DNA of 64,000 bases from Croceicoccus sp. Ery15 (GTDB taxonomy: Bacteria > Pseudomonadota > Alphaproteobacteria > Sphingomonadales > Sphingomonadaceae). The stretch is taken from positions 2,282,501 to 2,346,500 of the forward strand of contig NZ_CP087588.1 in assembly GCF_020985305.1 (NCBI RefSeq), in the 5' to 3' direction. A model generated the notes under the pieces. That model saw nothing but the letters and a program-made list of their open reading frames with translations, ran no database searches and had not been told where the DNA came from. How positions within the stretch are numbered: the stretch's first letter is position 1; every line of letters starts with the position of its first letter. Position numbers and translations under genes: made by a program. Shown here in pieces: positions 8,723-17,484 of this stretch.

Positions 8723-8809
8723 CCACCCGCCTCAGTTCGATCTCATAAGATTGCCAAAAGGAGCCAGGGGCCTAAGGTCTCTGGCTTCTGACTTTTGCAG
8801 TAAGATCCA

Positions 8810-10228
8810 ATGATTATTTCAAAGCTTAAAATTGATAATTTTCGCGGCATCACGGCGCTCGAAATCGATTTCGATCAGACGACGGTCGTTTTTGGTTCGA
8901 ATAACACCGGCAAGTCGACAGTTCTGGCAGCTATACAAATGGTCCTAGGCAGGGCCGTGGGGCGCCGGTCAGCTGCTTTCTCGGAATATGATTTTCATTT
9001 GGACCAAGATGGCCAACCGACAGACGCGGCGCCGATTAAGATCGAGCTGACTTTCAAGGAAACTGAACCTGATGATTGGTCTGACGCGATGGTTCAGCAA
9101 CTTGGACCAGTGGTGGGTATCGGAGGCGACGGTCTCCAAATTGTTACATTGCGCCTTAGTGGCCGGTACGACGAGGCAATCGGTTCGTTCGTCTCAGCAT
9201 TTGATTTCCTAAACCCGAACGGCGATCCCCTGCCAGCTAATGCCTCCGCCCTGCGGCGCATTCAGCAGATTGTCCCTGCTTTTTATCTTGCGGCGCTCAG
9301 AGATGCGGCTCGCGAGTTTCGATCAAACGGGGCTTTTTGGGGACCCTTCGTCAAATCGCTAAAGATTGATCCCGATATAAGGGAAGAGATTGAAGCTGAA
9401 ATTGCACAACTCAATCAGAGGGTTCTCGATGCACATACTGGCTTTGATGCCGTAAAGGCACGGCTTGGGCAATCTGCTCAGTTGGTGCCTCTTGGCGGAG
9501 CTGACGATCCTGTCAGCATCGATGCGTTACCCAGCCGAGTATTTGACATACTCGCGAGAACTCAAGTTTTGCTCTCAGGGGTATCAGGTGCGCGCCTTCC
9601 CCTCGCGCAGCACGGTGAGGGAACTCAGAGCTTGGCTGTAATTTGTCTTTTCGATGCATTTCTCGATGCTCGCCTGGTTGGTGAGTATGGCGAGGACGCT
9701 GTCCCCATCTTGACCCTAGAGGAGCCGGAAGCGCATCTGCACCCATCGGCGGTGCGTGCGGTCGGTCAGCTGATCTCCCGGTTGGGAGGGCAAAAAATCA
9801 TCACTACCCATTCCGGAGACTTGCTTGCTTCCGTTCCATTGAAAAGCTTGCGGCGTCTGCGACGGGTCGGAAATGAGATCGACGTCTTCAAGATTGAGGA
9901 CGGCATGATCGATGAGCCCACATTGAGTCGCTTGGACCATCAGATTCGACGTCTCCGTGGCTCCATACTTTTTGCACGGGTGTGGCTGTTGGTGGAGGGT
10001 GAAACCGATGAGGTCATTATCCAGGAGGCAGCACGTGTTGCAGGTATTGATCTCTTCGCCGCCGGCGTAGGTTGCTTCAAGTTTACCGAGCTCGGTATTG
10101 AACCGTATATTCGTTTGGCTGACGCCCTTGGAATTCACTGGATTTGCGTCTCAGACGGAGATCCAGCGGGTCATGTCAACGGCGGCGTAAAAGTCGTCCA
10201 TTGGGCGGAGCAAAACCAGGCCACTTGA
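8810..10228 (+). pseudogene. OLD-family ATPase/TOPRIM protein, truncated by IS21
   Basis: ABC-type ATPase of the overcoming-lysogenization-defect (OLD/RecF-like) kind, as found in phage-defence loci. Walker A is VVFGSNNTGKST (about residues 25-36); the signature/Walker B region is LPLAQHGEGTQSLA and PILTLEEPEAHLHP; IITTHSGDLLASVP is the H-loop. A TOPRIM domain begins at LLVEGETDEVIIQEA and reaches DGDPAGH. Native sequence ends at 10173 (about 454 codons), exactly where IS21 begins; the last 17 residues come from the element. The C-terminal end of TOPRIM and anything after it are missing, so nuclease function is probably lost. Confidence 0.85.
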
Positions 10229-10299
10229 TCCGGGTGTTGGCGAGCGCCGGGAGGGCGTAGCCCGAGCGGGGGTCGCCAACACCCGGATTGCCGTTTCTG

Positions 10300-11067
10300 T
10301 CAGGGGTTGGGACGTGCTTTGCGTGCCTGGCTCTGGGCCAGGCGATAGCTCTCGCCGTTCATCTCGAGGATGCTGACGTGGTGGGTGAGCCGGTCGAGGA
10401 GCGCGCCTGTCAGGCGCTCGGAACCGAACGTCTCGGTCCATTCGTCGAACGGCAGGTTGCTGGTGATCAGCGTCGAGCCGCGTTCGTAGCGCTGTGAGAT
10501 CAGCTCGAACAGCAGTTCCGCGCCGGTTTTGGAGAGGGGCACGAACCCCAGCTCATCGATGATGAGAAGCTTATAGCCGGTCATCTGCTTGTGTAAGCGC
10601 AGTAGGCGGCGTTCGTCGCGTGCCTCCATCATCTCGCTGACCAGCGCGGAAGCAGTGATGAACCCGACCGTCAGGCCCTTCTGGCAGGCCGCCAGGCCAA
10701 GACCGATCGCGACATGGGTCTTGCCGGTCCCCGACGGGCCAAGGGCGATGACGTTCTCGCGACGGGTAATCCAGTCACAACGCGCCAGTTCGAGCACCTG
10801 CATCTTGTTGAGCTTCGGAATGGCGGCAAAGTCGAAGCTGTCGAGGCTCTTGGCGGCCGGGAACCGCGCGGCCTTGATCCGGCGCTCGACCATCCGGCGT
10901 TCCCGGTCGATCAGTTCCAGTTCGACAAGCCGAGCAAGGTAGCGGACATGATCTACGCCCTCTGCTGCGCATTGCCGGGCCAGCTTGTCATGCTCGCGCA
11001 GGAAGGTTGGCAGCTTGAGCGTCTTGAGGTGGCTGGCGAGCAGCAGTTCGGGAGCTTGGCTGCTCAT
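10300..11067 (-). CDS. istB: IS21 helper ATPase IstB (copy 1)
   Basis: 255 residues from ATG 11067 (MSSQAPELLL); the frame is open further upstream but overlaps istA. IstB is the AAA+ ATPase that loads the IstA transposase on target DNA. Walker A is ALGPSGTGKTH, Walker B is LLIIDELGF, sensor region TLITSNLPFDEW. The ATG overlaps the istA stop by 4 nt, the usual coupled istAB arrangement. Confidence 0.93.
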   Translation of the reverse strand: MSSQAPELLLASHLKTLKLPTFLREHDKLARQCAAEGVDHVRYLARLVELELIDRERRMVERRIKAARFPAAKSLDSFDFAAIPKLNKMQVLELARCDWITRRENVIALGPSGTGKTHVAIGLGLAACQKGLTVGFITASALVSEMMEARDERRLLRLHKQMTGYKLLIIDELGFVPLSKTGAELLFELISQRYERGSTLITSNLPFDEWTETFGSERLTGALLDRLTHHVSILEMNGESYRLAQSQARKARPNP

Positions 11068-12554
11068 GCCGCTGCTCCGCCGGTCAACAGCCGCATGTAC
11101 GAGCGCGCCGATGTTGTCTCCACTCTGGCCCTGGGCAGGTAGGGATAGATCGCCATGTCCAGTCGGGGCGGGCGGCGCTCCACCCGGCATAACAGGAGAT
11201 GCTTCACCGCATCGAAGCCGATCGCGCCCATATCAAGGGCCTGCTTCACCGCGCCATGCAGATCGGCCAGAGCGAAGCTCTCCAGCAGGCGCAGTACCTG
11301 CACATATTCGCGCCGGCCATGCTTGCCCATGCGCGTCTCCATCAGCCGGCGCAGCGTTGTAAATACCTCGGGCAGGTCCCAGCCCTGCAATGGTGCGGCC
11401 TGATCGAGGGCATTGATCTTCTGTTCGATCAGGGGAAGGTAATGGATCGGATCGAAGATCACATCCTCGCGCTCGTAGCTGCGCACATGGCGGGCAATGA
11501 TCTCGCCCCGGCAACCGATCACCACCTCGTCGACATAGCCCCTGATCCACACCTCCTGGTGGCCGAAGCGCACCGGCACCGAGTAATCGTTGGTCCGGTA
11601 ACGCACCAGCGCCTGCGATGAGACCTGGCCGCTGGTCTGGTCACAGGCCTCGAAGGGGGAAGCCGGCAGTTCCTGCATCGCCGCCAGATCGCGCCGCAGC
11701 CTCTCGCCAATCGTCTCACTCTCGCCCCGCAGCCGGTCGTTCTGCCGTTTGCGGCATTGCTCCTCGAGCCACAGGTTGAACGCCTCCCATGTCGGGAACC
11801 GGGGGATCGGCACCATGAAGTTGCGCCGGCAATAGCCGACAAGGCCTTCAACGCCGCCCTTATCGTTACCCTTGCCGGGGCGGCCGTAACGATCACGGAT
11901 CAGGTAGTGCGACAGGAAGGCGCTGAACAGCCTCGCGCGCAGCCGCGTCCCGTCAGGCAGGATCTTCGAGACCAGGCAGCGGTCGTTGTCGTAGACGATC
12001 GACAGCGGCACCGCGCCGAAGAACGCAAAGGCGTGGACATGGCCGTCCATCCAGGCCTCGGCAACGGCAGCCGGATAGGCGCGTACGTAGCAGGCGTCGC
12101 TGTGCGGCAGATCGAGCACGAAGAAGTGCGCCTTCTGCTCCACCCCGCCGATCTCGACCAGAGCTTCTCCAAAATCTGCCTGCCCATGGCCGGGTGCGTG
12201 TGCCAGCGGCACGAACATCTCCCGGCTGCGCTGATCCCGATCCCGGATGTAATCCTTGATGATCGTGTAGCCTCCGGTGAAGCCATGCTCTTCGCGAAGG
12301 CGATCGAACACACGCTTCGCCGTATGGCGCTGCTTGCGCGGGACCGACCGGTCCCCATCCAGCCAGCCGTCGATGATCGGTATGAACGCTTCCAGCTTCG
12401 GTCGCCGCACCGGGGCGCTGCGACGGTAACCGGGCGGCTCGGAATACGACAGCATCTTGCGGACCGTGTCGCGCGATATGTTGAAATGCTTCGCTGCCGC
12501 CCGGGCGCTCATGCCGCCCGCGCAGGCAAGACGAACCTTCAGGTAAAGTTCCAC
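11064..12554 (-). CDS. istA: IS21 transposase IstA (copy 1)
   Basis: 496 residues. An N-terminal helix-turn-helix (GMSARAAAKHFNISRDTVRK, about residues 14-33) is followed by the rve-type DDE core: the first Asp in GQADFGEALVE, the second in IVYDNDRCLV, and the Glu in the GGVEGLVGYCRRNF region. A C-terminal Mu-type beta-barrel domain contains VRYRTNDYSVPVRFG. It acts with IstB to move the element. No disruption is seen. The 324-residue frame on the opposite strand is a shadow. Confidence 0.93.
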   Translation of the reverse strand: MELYLKVRLACAGGMSARAAAKHFNISRDTVRKMLSYSEPPGYRRSAPVRRPKLEAFIPIIDGWLDGDRSVPRKQRHTAKRVFDRLREEHGFTGGYTIIKDYIRDRDQRSREMFVPLAHAPGHGQADFGEALVEIGGVEQKAHFFVLDLPHSDACYVRAYPAAVAEAWMDGHVHAFAFFGAVPLSIVYDNDRCLVSKILPDGTRLRARLFSAFLSHYLIRDRYGRPGKGNDKGGVEGLVGYCRRNFMVPIPRFPTWEAFNLWLEEQCRKRQNDRLRGESETIGERLRRDLAAMQELPASPFEACDQTSGQVSSQALVRYRTNDYSVPVRFGHQEVWIRGYVDEVVIGCRGEIIARHVRSYEREDVIFDPIHYLPLIEQKINALDQAAPLQGWDLPEVFTTLRRLMETRMGKHGRREYVQVLRLLESFALADLHGAVKQALDMGAIGFDAVKHLLLCRVERRPPRLDMAIYPYLPRARVETTSARSYMRLLTGGAAA

Positions 12555-12654
12555 GGTGTAAATCCCTCATCCCTCCTCGCCAGCATCGCGAAAAGGGAAA
12601 AAGTGGACGACTTTTACGCCGCCCGCAGCAGCACTTCGCCGCCGCTACCGTGGT

Positions 12655-13458
12655 CTAATTTTGCACCGCCGTTCTCACCAATGGTCGTTGCATCGTTGAG
12701 GGATCTACATCGCCAAGTTGGTAGGACCTGAAAGAAAGGGTACCTGGACCTACTGGATACTCGTGCAGGTTATTGCCCAATCTGTCTCTGATCTTTTGAT
12801 AGACCTGCTCCGGGCAGACGAAAAACAGGCCTTTGGAGCACCGCGCCTCTCGACGCAGGACATGTCCCTTGTAGATCAGCTGAGGAAGAATGCGCTTGTT
12901 CACATTCTCCCAATTCATGCCAGACTTACTCCAGCCATCGAAGGTCTCTCCAGCGAAATAGGCGTCTGATTGATCCCTATAATTGCCCGTCGTGTCTATC
13001 GTTTGAACCTCCACGGCGGTAAATTCTTGGAGCTCGCCATCGGCATCGATGCGGGCCAATATCCAGTCAACGTAATATGCGCCACTCTTCGCCCCATCGG
13101 CTCGTTTAGGGCGAGGAAGGGGGAGTTCGCCTCCCCATCCTTTTCCAAAGGCAATGACCTCAGAACCGGTCAGCGACTCCGATCCTTTTCTTGCCCTTCC
13201 TTCAGCGGCGGTAATGAGTTCGATCTGCTGGCCGAAGACTTCGGCGGCTACTTCACGAAGCACGCGATAGTTCTCCGCATACAGACGATTTGGACAGCAG
13301 ATTATTGGTTCACTTGTCGTCTGCCGAACGGAGCAGGCGCCGTGGTTTGGCTTAATGCAGGGGCTAACCGTGTAGGGGCATTGCTTTCCGGAAATGTATC
13401 CTGACGCAAGTGGCGAGAGTGGTGGAAATCCAAAAAACTCAACAATCTTCAGTGCCAT
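12655..13458 (-). pseudogene. NotI-like restriction endonuclease, C-terminus cut by IS21
   Basis: About 260 native residues from ATG 13458; the last few codons and the stop come from IS21 (native sequence ends at 12678). The Cys-rich N-terminal region (KQCPYTVSPC, HGACSV, IICCPNR) resembles the iron-Cys4 fold of NotI. The stretch YYVDWILARID followed about 17 residues later by AVEVQTID matches the Asp...Glu-x-Gln nuclease site described for NotI (PD-(D/E)xK fold with Gln in place of Lys). It faces the methyltransferase and ATPase genes, as expected for a restriction-modification locus. NotI is 383 residues, so roughly a third is missing and activity is doubtful. The family call rests on motif memory. 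Confidence 0.65.
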
Positions 13459-13578
13459 CGCGCGGGTCCCCTCTGCAGACCCTTATCGCAAGATTTCGCG
13501 GCGCGAAAGGCGCGGGAATTTCGTTCGTCGCGTGTGGGTGAGGTCGCGGAGAAATTGCTCAACCACGGACCGAGTTGA

Positions 13579-13609
13579 TTGCATGCTCGTGAATGCTATT
13601 TGGTCCCCA
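13579..13609 (+). repeat. 31-nt imperfect direct repeat, right copy
   Basis: 25 of 31 bases match 2597-2627 in the same orientation, including GAATGC-N5-GGTCCCCA. It lies 121 nt upstream of the restriction endonuclease gene start, outside any gene. Confidence 0.5.
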
Positions 13610-13785
13610 TTCCGGAACAATGAGCAAAATCCAGGGCCAATCCGGAACAAAAGCTCTCTATAAGATGCGGCGCTCGGTTGTCGCGCGCCGCCGCCTATCC
13701 CACTTGAAATTCAACAATTTTCGGCGGGATTCTTTCAGGCAAATTTCCTGGTCACTAACGCGCACTTGAGAATGGGCTTGACCCA

Positions 13786-13800
13786 GCACACCGTACGCAG
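13786..13800 (+). repeat. 15-bp direct repeat, candidate attR core
   Basis: Second copy of GCACACCGTACGCAG, identical to 2447-2461. Together the two copies would define an 11.35-kb element that includes the integrases and the restriction-modification genes. Confidence 0.45.
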
Positions 13801-13964
13801 CGGTAGCTGCATAGGATGGCAAAAAAGCGCGAAGTAACAGAAGCATCGCTAGTCCGAAGGGGCGAGCAATCAGGTGGTAGCCAAGGCGCAGGAGTATCCC
13901 GTCGCTGGACCTGCGCATCCCACCATTGTGGGCACCGGGATGGAAGGCTATCGCTTAACCTACT

Positions 13965-14873
13965 ATGCCAGCGCGTCTTTCCGCAATCTTTGTGATGCTT
14001 CTTTGGGCGTCCTGCTATCCGCTCATAACGGTCGGTCTCGATAGCGCGCCCCATCTCACCTTCGCCGTGCTGCGCGCGGTTCTTGCAGGCACCACGTTAC
14101 TGGCGGTCGGTATCATTCTAAGAAAGCCCTTTCCGCGCGATGGAAGCATCTGGGGATGGATCATTCTTGCCGGTCTCGGCATGACGGGGCTGGGTTACTA
14201 CGGGATGTTCCATGCTGCGGAGTTCGTTTCGCCCGGCCTTGCAACCGTCATCGCCAACAGCCAACCCCTCATCGCGGCAGGCCTTGCCTTTCTTTTTCTC
14301 CGTGAGCGCCTGTCTTCCAAGGGCTGGATCGGGTTATGGCTCGGCTTTGCGGGAATCCTCATCATTGCTGGCCCGCGAATTCTCCAAGGTCCGCTGGCGC
14401 TCTCAACCGGCTTTGCATATGTGCTGCTTGCGGCCTTCGGCGTTGCCGTGGGCAACATCGCCATCAAGAAGCTCTCGGGGCGCGCCGACGCAGCGATCGC
14501 CATGGGCCTTCAACTCCTCATCGGCGCTGTCCCGCTCGCGTTTCTGGCTTTGCTTACCGAAGATCAGGGCCAAATCGACTGGTCGCCGGTTTTCATCGCG
14601 AGCCTGCTTGGGTTGGCGATCCCAGGTACAGCCCTCGCATTCTGGCTGTGGCAATATACGCTCGGCAAAATCGAACTCTCGAAGGCTAATGTATTCAGCT
14701 TCCTGGTGCCCGTTTTCGGTTTAACGATCGGCGCTGCCTTCTTCGGTGAAAGGCTTACACCCCTGATCATCATGGGCACAGCAATTGCAACCGCGGGCGT
14801 ATGGCTGACGACCATAAAGTCATCGAGTGACGTTCAGCCGAAAGCGAAAGGAGCGAGGGACGGGCGCGCATAA
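13965..14873 (+). CDS. EamA/DMT-superfamily transporter
   Basis: 302 residues with ten predicted membrane helices in two repeated EamA halves (about 5-140 and 148-288). Both halves carry the family motif of a helix ending in xFxFLxERL: FLFLRERLSSKGWIG and AAFFGERLTPLIIMG. Members export amino acids, metabolites or drugs; the substrate cannot be read from sequence. It is first on the right side of the restriction island and lies next to hipBA on the opposite strand. No metal-binding motif is present, so a link with the copper genes is not supported. Confidence 0.85.
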   Translation: MPARLSAIFVMLLWASCYPLITVGLDSAPHLTFAVLRAVLAGTTLLAVGIILRKPFPRDGSIWGWIILAGLGMTGLGYYGMFHAAEFVSPGLATVIANSQPLIAAGLAFLFLRERLSSKGWIGLWLGFAGILIIAGPRILQGPLALSTGFAYVLLAAFGVAVGNIAIKKLSGRADAAIAMGLQLLIGAVPLAFLALLTEDQGQIDWSPVFIASLLGLAIPGTALAFWLWQYTLGKIELSKANVFSFLVPVFGLTIGAAFFGERLTPLIIMGTAIATAGVWLTTIKSSSDVQPKAKGARDGRA

Positions 14874-14953
14874 GGGATGCTCTTCGTGAAAAAATCAGGT
14901 GGCGATGGGCTGCAGCAAAGGGCGGGCGATGACTTCGTTGGCGGATGCTAAAG

Positions 14954-16282
14954 CTAAAACTCCTCAAGCGCGCTCGAAAGCCTGGGCAAACGCGTCGCCA
15001 GGGCCGCAGCTATGCAGTCATGAACAGGTTCGGCGAAGTCCACCGGCATCGCTTCGCGCGCTACCGTCGGCGCATCACGTGCGCGGTCCATCAGTTCGTT
15101 GATGGCTGCACGCATGAGGCCTTTGCCAAGCCCCGCTGACTTGCCCGACTGGACAAAATGCCGACCGGTCACCTCGTTCAGCCGGTAGTGACGGTTGGTG
15201 CCTGCGGACATCGCGAGCCGGAACCTGTTCTGCGCAATCTGGTCGGAGTCGACGGCCGGTTGGGCCGAGAGCACATCGTAGAAGGGGGTCAGGCTGTAGC
15301 GTCCGCCGGGCTTCAGGAAGATACTGAAATTCTTGGCGTGCCAGTCCGTTGCACCAATGAGCCAGAAGAGGATCTGGCTCTTGAAAAAGGCGGCTGCGTC
15401 GGCTTGCGGATCGTCAGCACCGCGCAACAGGCCGAAGATATCCTTCATGTTCGGGCCGCCATCGCTCTGATATTTGTGCGTGGGCGGATAGCCGAGTGCT
15501 TGGCAGCAGTCCTCTTGCGGCAGACGCAGGATTTGCTTGGCGTTGCGCCAGTGCCTGTCGAACCGTTCGACGACGAGAACTCGGCGCTGGCCGACGGTCG
15601 CGATCTCTGTCGCTGCGACCGACAGGCCGAACGCCTTCATCAGCGTCATGCAATAGTGCTCGTTGTCGACGCTGTTCGACATGTCGATCATCCCGTCGGC
15701 GATGGGTATCTGTCCAAGTTGCGGCTTCAGGATGTGAGTTGTCGGGGTCACACCGGCCGGTCGGTGCCATTTCCCATCGATTCGAAGCAGGGCCGTCTTC
15801 TCCTGCGCGCCGGCAACCGAGATCCTGAATTCCTGTTTCCGATCGACGCCAAGTGGAGCCCGTGCGAGATCGGCGAGAAGGGCCTCGACTTCGGTGTCGC
15901 TGACCGGTTCGCTTTCGATGTCGGTACTCTGCGCCTGATCTGCGCCTTCGGGCAGGAACTGCATGGCACCGACGCAGTCGCGTCCGATGGCTTCGAGTAG
16001 GCTGTAGAAGTCGGTGCCCTGAGCGCCCATGCGCTCGGCTACGCGGCGGCGTACTGCATCCCTGTCCGGGAGAAGATTGTCGAACACGGCGATGACCGGA
16101 GCGCCACGATAGGCCGCCGGGGTCAGAGGCAGCGAGAGCGACGCTGCGAAGCGGTGCTCCCAGGCCAGCCACTCTTCGGAATACCGGAAACTGATTGCAC
16201 CGCTCGCCGCCTTTTCGAGGCGGCCGACCTGCCTGCCGTTGATAAGTACATCGAGGGGCGCATGGGTCTTTTTGCGCGCCAT
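14954..16282 (-). CDS. hipA: HipA-family serine/threonine kinase toxin
   Basis: 442 residues, the usual length. HipA toxins phosphorylate targets such as glutamyl-tRNA synthetase and slow growth. The N-terminal Couple_hipA domain (VLINGRQVGRLEK; FDNLLPDRDAVRRRV) is followed by the kinase domain with the ATP-binding loop SVAGAQEKTALL, the catalytic segment GATDWHAKNFSIFL and the metal-binding YDVLS. All core residues are present. It starts immediately after the hipB stop, so the two form one operon. Its location between a mobile island and metal genes suggests an addiction or persistence module. Confidence 0.9.
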   Translation of the reverse strand: MARKKTHAPLDVLINGRQVGRLEKAASGAISFRYSEEWLAWEHRFAASLSLPLTPAAYRGAPVIAVFDNLLPDRDAVRRRVAERMGAQGTDFYSLLEAIGRDCVGAMQFLPEGADQAQSTDIESEPVSDTEVEALLADLARAPLGVDRKQEFRISVAGAQEKTALLRIDGKWHRPAGVTPTTHILKPQLGQIPIADGMIDMSNSVDNEHYCMTLMKAFGLSVAATEIATVGQRRVLVVERFDRHWRNAKQILRLPQEDCCQALGYPPTHKYQSDGGPNMKDIFGLLRGADDPQADAAAFFKSQILFWLIGATDWHAKNFSIFLKPGGRYSLTPFYDVLSAQPAVDSDQIAQNRFRLAMSAGTNRHYRLNEVTGRHFVQSGKSAGLGKGLMRAAINELMDRARDAPTVAREAMPVDFAEPVHDCIAAALATRLPRLSSALEEF

Positions 16283-16531
16283 TTAGAAGACGTCCTCAAT
16301 TGAGGCGCCGTCCTGCTGACGCGGCACGATCTGAAGATCGAGGCCGAGGACTGCGATGACACTGATGAGCGTGTCGAGCTTTGTTCCTTCGCTTCCGTTC
16401 TCTATTGCCGAGATGGTTTTCTGCTGCGTCCCGGCGAGTCTGGCGAGCTCGGTTTGGGTCAGGCCCTTGCCGAGGCGATGGGTCTGGATCACGGCTCCGA
16501 GTTGACTGGGAAGCCTGACGATCTGGCGCAT
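16283..16531 (-). CDS. hipB: HipB-like antitoxin, XRE-type repressor
   Basis: 82 residues from ATG 16531, preceded by GGAGG. The helix-turn-helix LTQTELARLAGTQQKTISAI (about residues 24-43) is the classical XRE/Cro fold, and the C-terminal LDTLISVIAVLGLDLQIVPR matches HipB, where the C-terminus contacts HipA. The frame is open further upstream but passes through the operator region, so the downstream ATG was chosen. There is no gap between the hipB stop and the hipA start. Confidence 0.88.
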   Translation of the reverse strand: MRQIVRLPSQLGAVIQTHRLGKGLTQTELARLAGTQQKTISAIENGSEGTKLDTLISVIAVLGLDLQIVPRQQDGASIEDVF

Positions 16532-16551
16532 AGCATACCTCCACGCTCCAC

Positions 16552-16584
16552 TATACCGCCAAGGGTATAAAATGGCAATATACC
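16552..16584 (-). promoter_or_regulatory. HipB operator candidate: three TATACC/GGTATA half-sites
   Basis: TATACC (16552-16557), GGTATA (16564-16569) and TATACC (16579-16584) alternate, forming inverted repeats with spacers of 6 and 9 nt about 20-50 nt upstream of the hipB start. HipB proteins autorepress through short palindromes in this position. The -10/-35 boxes are not clear. Confidence 0.55.
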
Positions 16585-16726
16585 TTTTGGGGAATAAATC
16601 GCCCTTATTCCCTGGGGGGTATGCTGCATCCGATCGCCACGAGAGATCCATCAATGGTGCCGGCCAGGCGAACCTCGCGTAGGAGAGAGGCGTCTTGAAC
16701 AGGATGATCCGACCCGTGTCGGCGAG

Positions 16727-17461
16727 TCAGGAACCGGACTTTCGTTTCCCCCTAAGCCATCCGATCCTTGGTAGCCTGTTGGCCAGCAGAACAAATCCCG
16801 AAAGGGCAATGAACGTACCTGCGATACCAAACAGGAGAAGCCACCAGCTGTTGATGCGGTCGCGCTGTGTCCAGTCCATGATGTGAAGGCCCCAGATGAA
16901 ATCGAAGAGCCGCCAGGTATCGCTTCGCGCTGACAGGACCGTTCCGCTCGAGGCGTCGATATAGACGCGCGTCGCGTCGCGATCGTCATAGGTGATCTGC
17001 CAGGCCGGGAAGGGGCCCCTGAATTCGGTCCCGACGTCGCGTTCGACAAGCCGCGCGCCGGCGACCGAAGTCTCCGGGCCTATCCAGGCGCGGCGAGCGA
17101 TCGCGCGCGCTGTCGCGGCCGAAATGGGGGACAACAAGCGTCCGCTATGCGGATCATGCAGCGTGACGCCGCCATCCGCTCGCCGCACTTCGGTCACCAC
17201 CTTGCCGTCGAGAGCACGTGTGGCAACCGAAACCACATCATCTTGCCTTTCCAGCCATTCGGGTAACTCGGCCCCGGCAGGCAATATTTGCGCAGCGCGG
17301 GACACGATATGCTCCGAGCGTACCTCCTCCAGATCGAGAAAGGACATCAAGGCACCGGTGCCCATCCACAGCAGAACTTGCGCCCCGATCAGGAGCGCCA
17401 ACCACTTGTGGAGCTTGCTGCTAAAGACATGCAAGCGCAGTTTGAGGGACCGCGAGGCCAA
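16727..17461 (-). CDS. PepSY-domain inner-membrane protein
   Basis: 244 residues. An N-terminal helix (about 20-42) begins with KLHKWLALLIGAQVLLWMGTG, typical of PepSY-associated TM proteins; a periplasmic PepSY-like region follows with IDASSGTVLSARSDTWRLFDF, then a pair of helices (FIWGLHIMDW and WWLLLFGIAGTFIALSGFVLL). The short basic tail is cytoplasmic. Proteins of this type often sit in metal or siderophore loci and may help reduce or handle metal at the membrane. It is the last gene of the copA-copB-NTF2 series, 23 nt after the previous gene. Confidence 0.8.
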   Translation of the reverse strand: MASRSLKLRLHVFSSKLHKWLALLIGAQVLLWMGTGALMSFLDLEEVRSEHIVSRAAQILPAGAELPEWLERQDDVVSVATRALDGKVVTEVRRADGGVTLHDPHSGRLLSPISAATARAIARRAWIGPETSVAGARLVERDVGTEFRGPFPAWQITYDDRDATRVYIDASSGTVLSARSDTWRLFDFIWGLHIMDWTQRDRINSWWLLLFGIAGTFIALSGFVLLANRLPRIGWLRGKRKSGS

Positions 17462-17484
17462 CTGTCTCGCCGCTCCGTAGCGGG

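Larger units (their letters stand above)
10174..12677 (-). mobile_element. IS21-family element, copy 1
   Basis: 2504 bp. Ends are TGTCAACGGCGG at the left and the reverse complement TGAGAACGGCGG at the right, the TG...CA type of this family. Boundaries come from comparison with copy 2 (50474-52977), where the flanks diverge at exactly these bases. No target duplication is visible: left flank GCGGGTCA, right flank CCAATGGT. Genes on both sides are truncated, which suggests deletion next to the element. Confidence 0.92.
13459..13964. other. Gene-free right border of the island
   Basis: 506 nt without a convincing gene. It contains the right copies of the 31-nt repeat (13579-13609) and of the 15-bp repeat (13786-13800), plus two copies of WTCCGGAACAA near 13611 and 13640. 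A short open frame on the minus strand (13658-13918) has no recognisable features. Confidence 0.5.

Noticed and set aside
11757..12731. 324-residue open frame opposite istA (and its copy at 52057)
   Set aside because: Shadow of the IS21 transposase; GC-rich codon structure opens the opposite strand.
13658..13918. 86-residue minus-strand frame near the right repeat
   Set aside because: No motif, poor codon pattern, and it spans the candidate attachment repeat.
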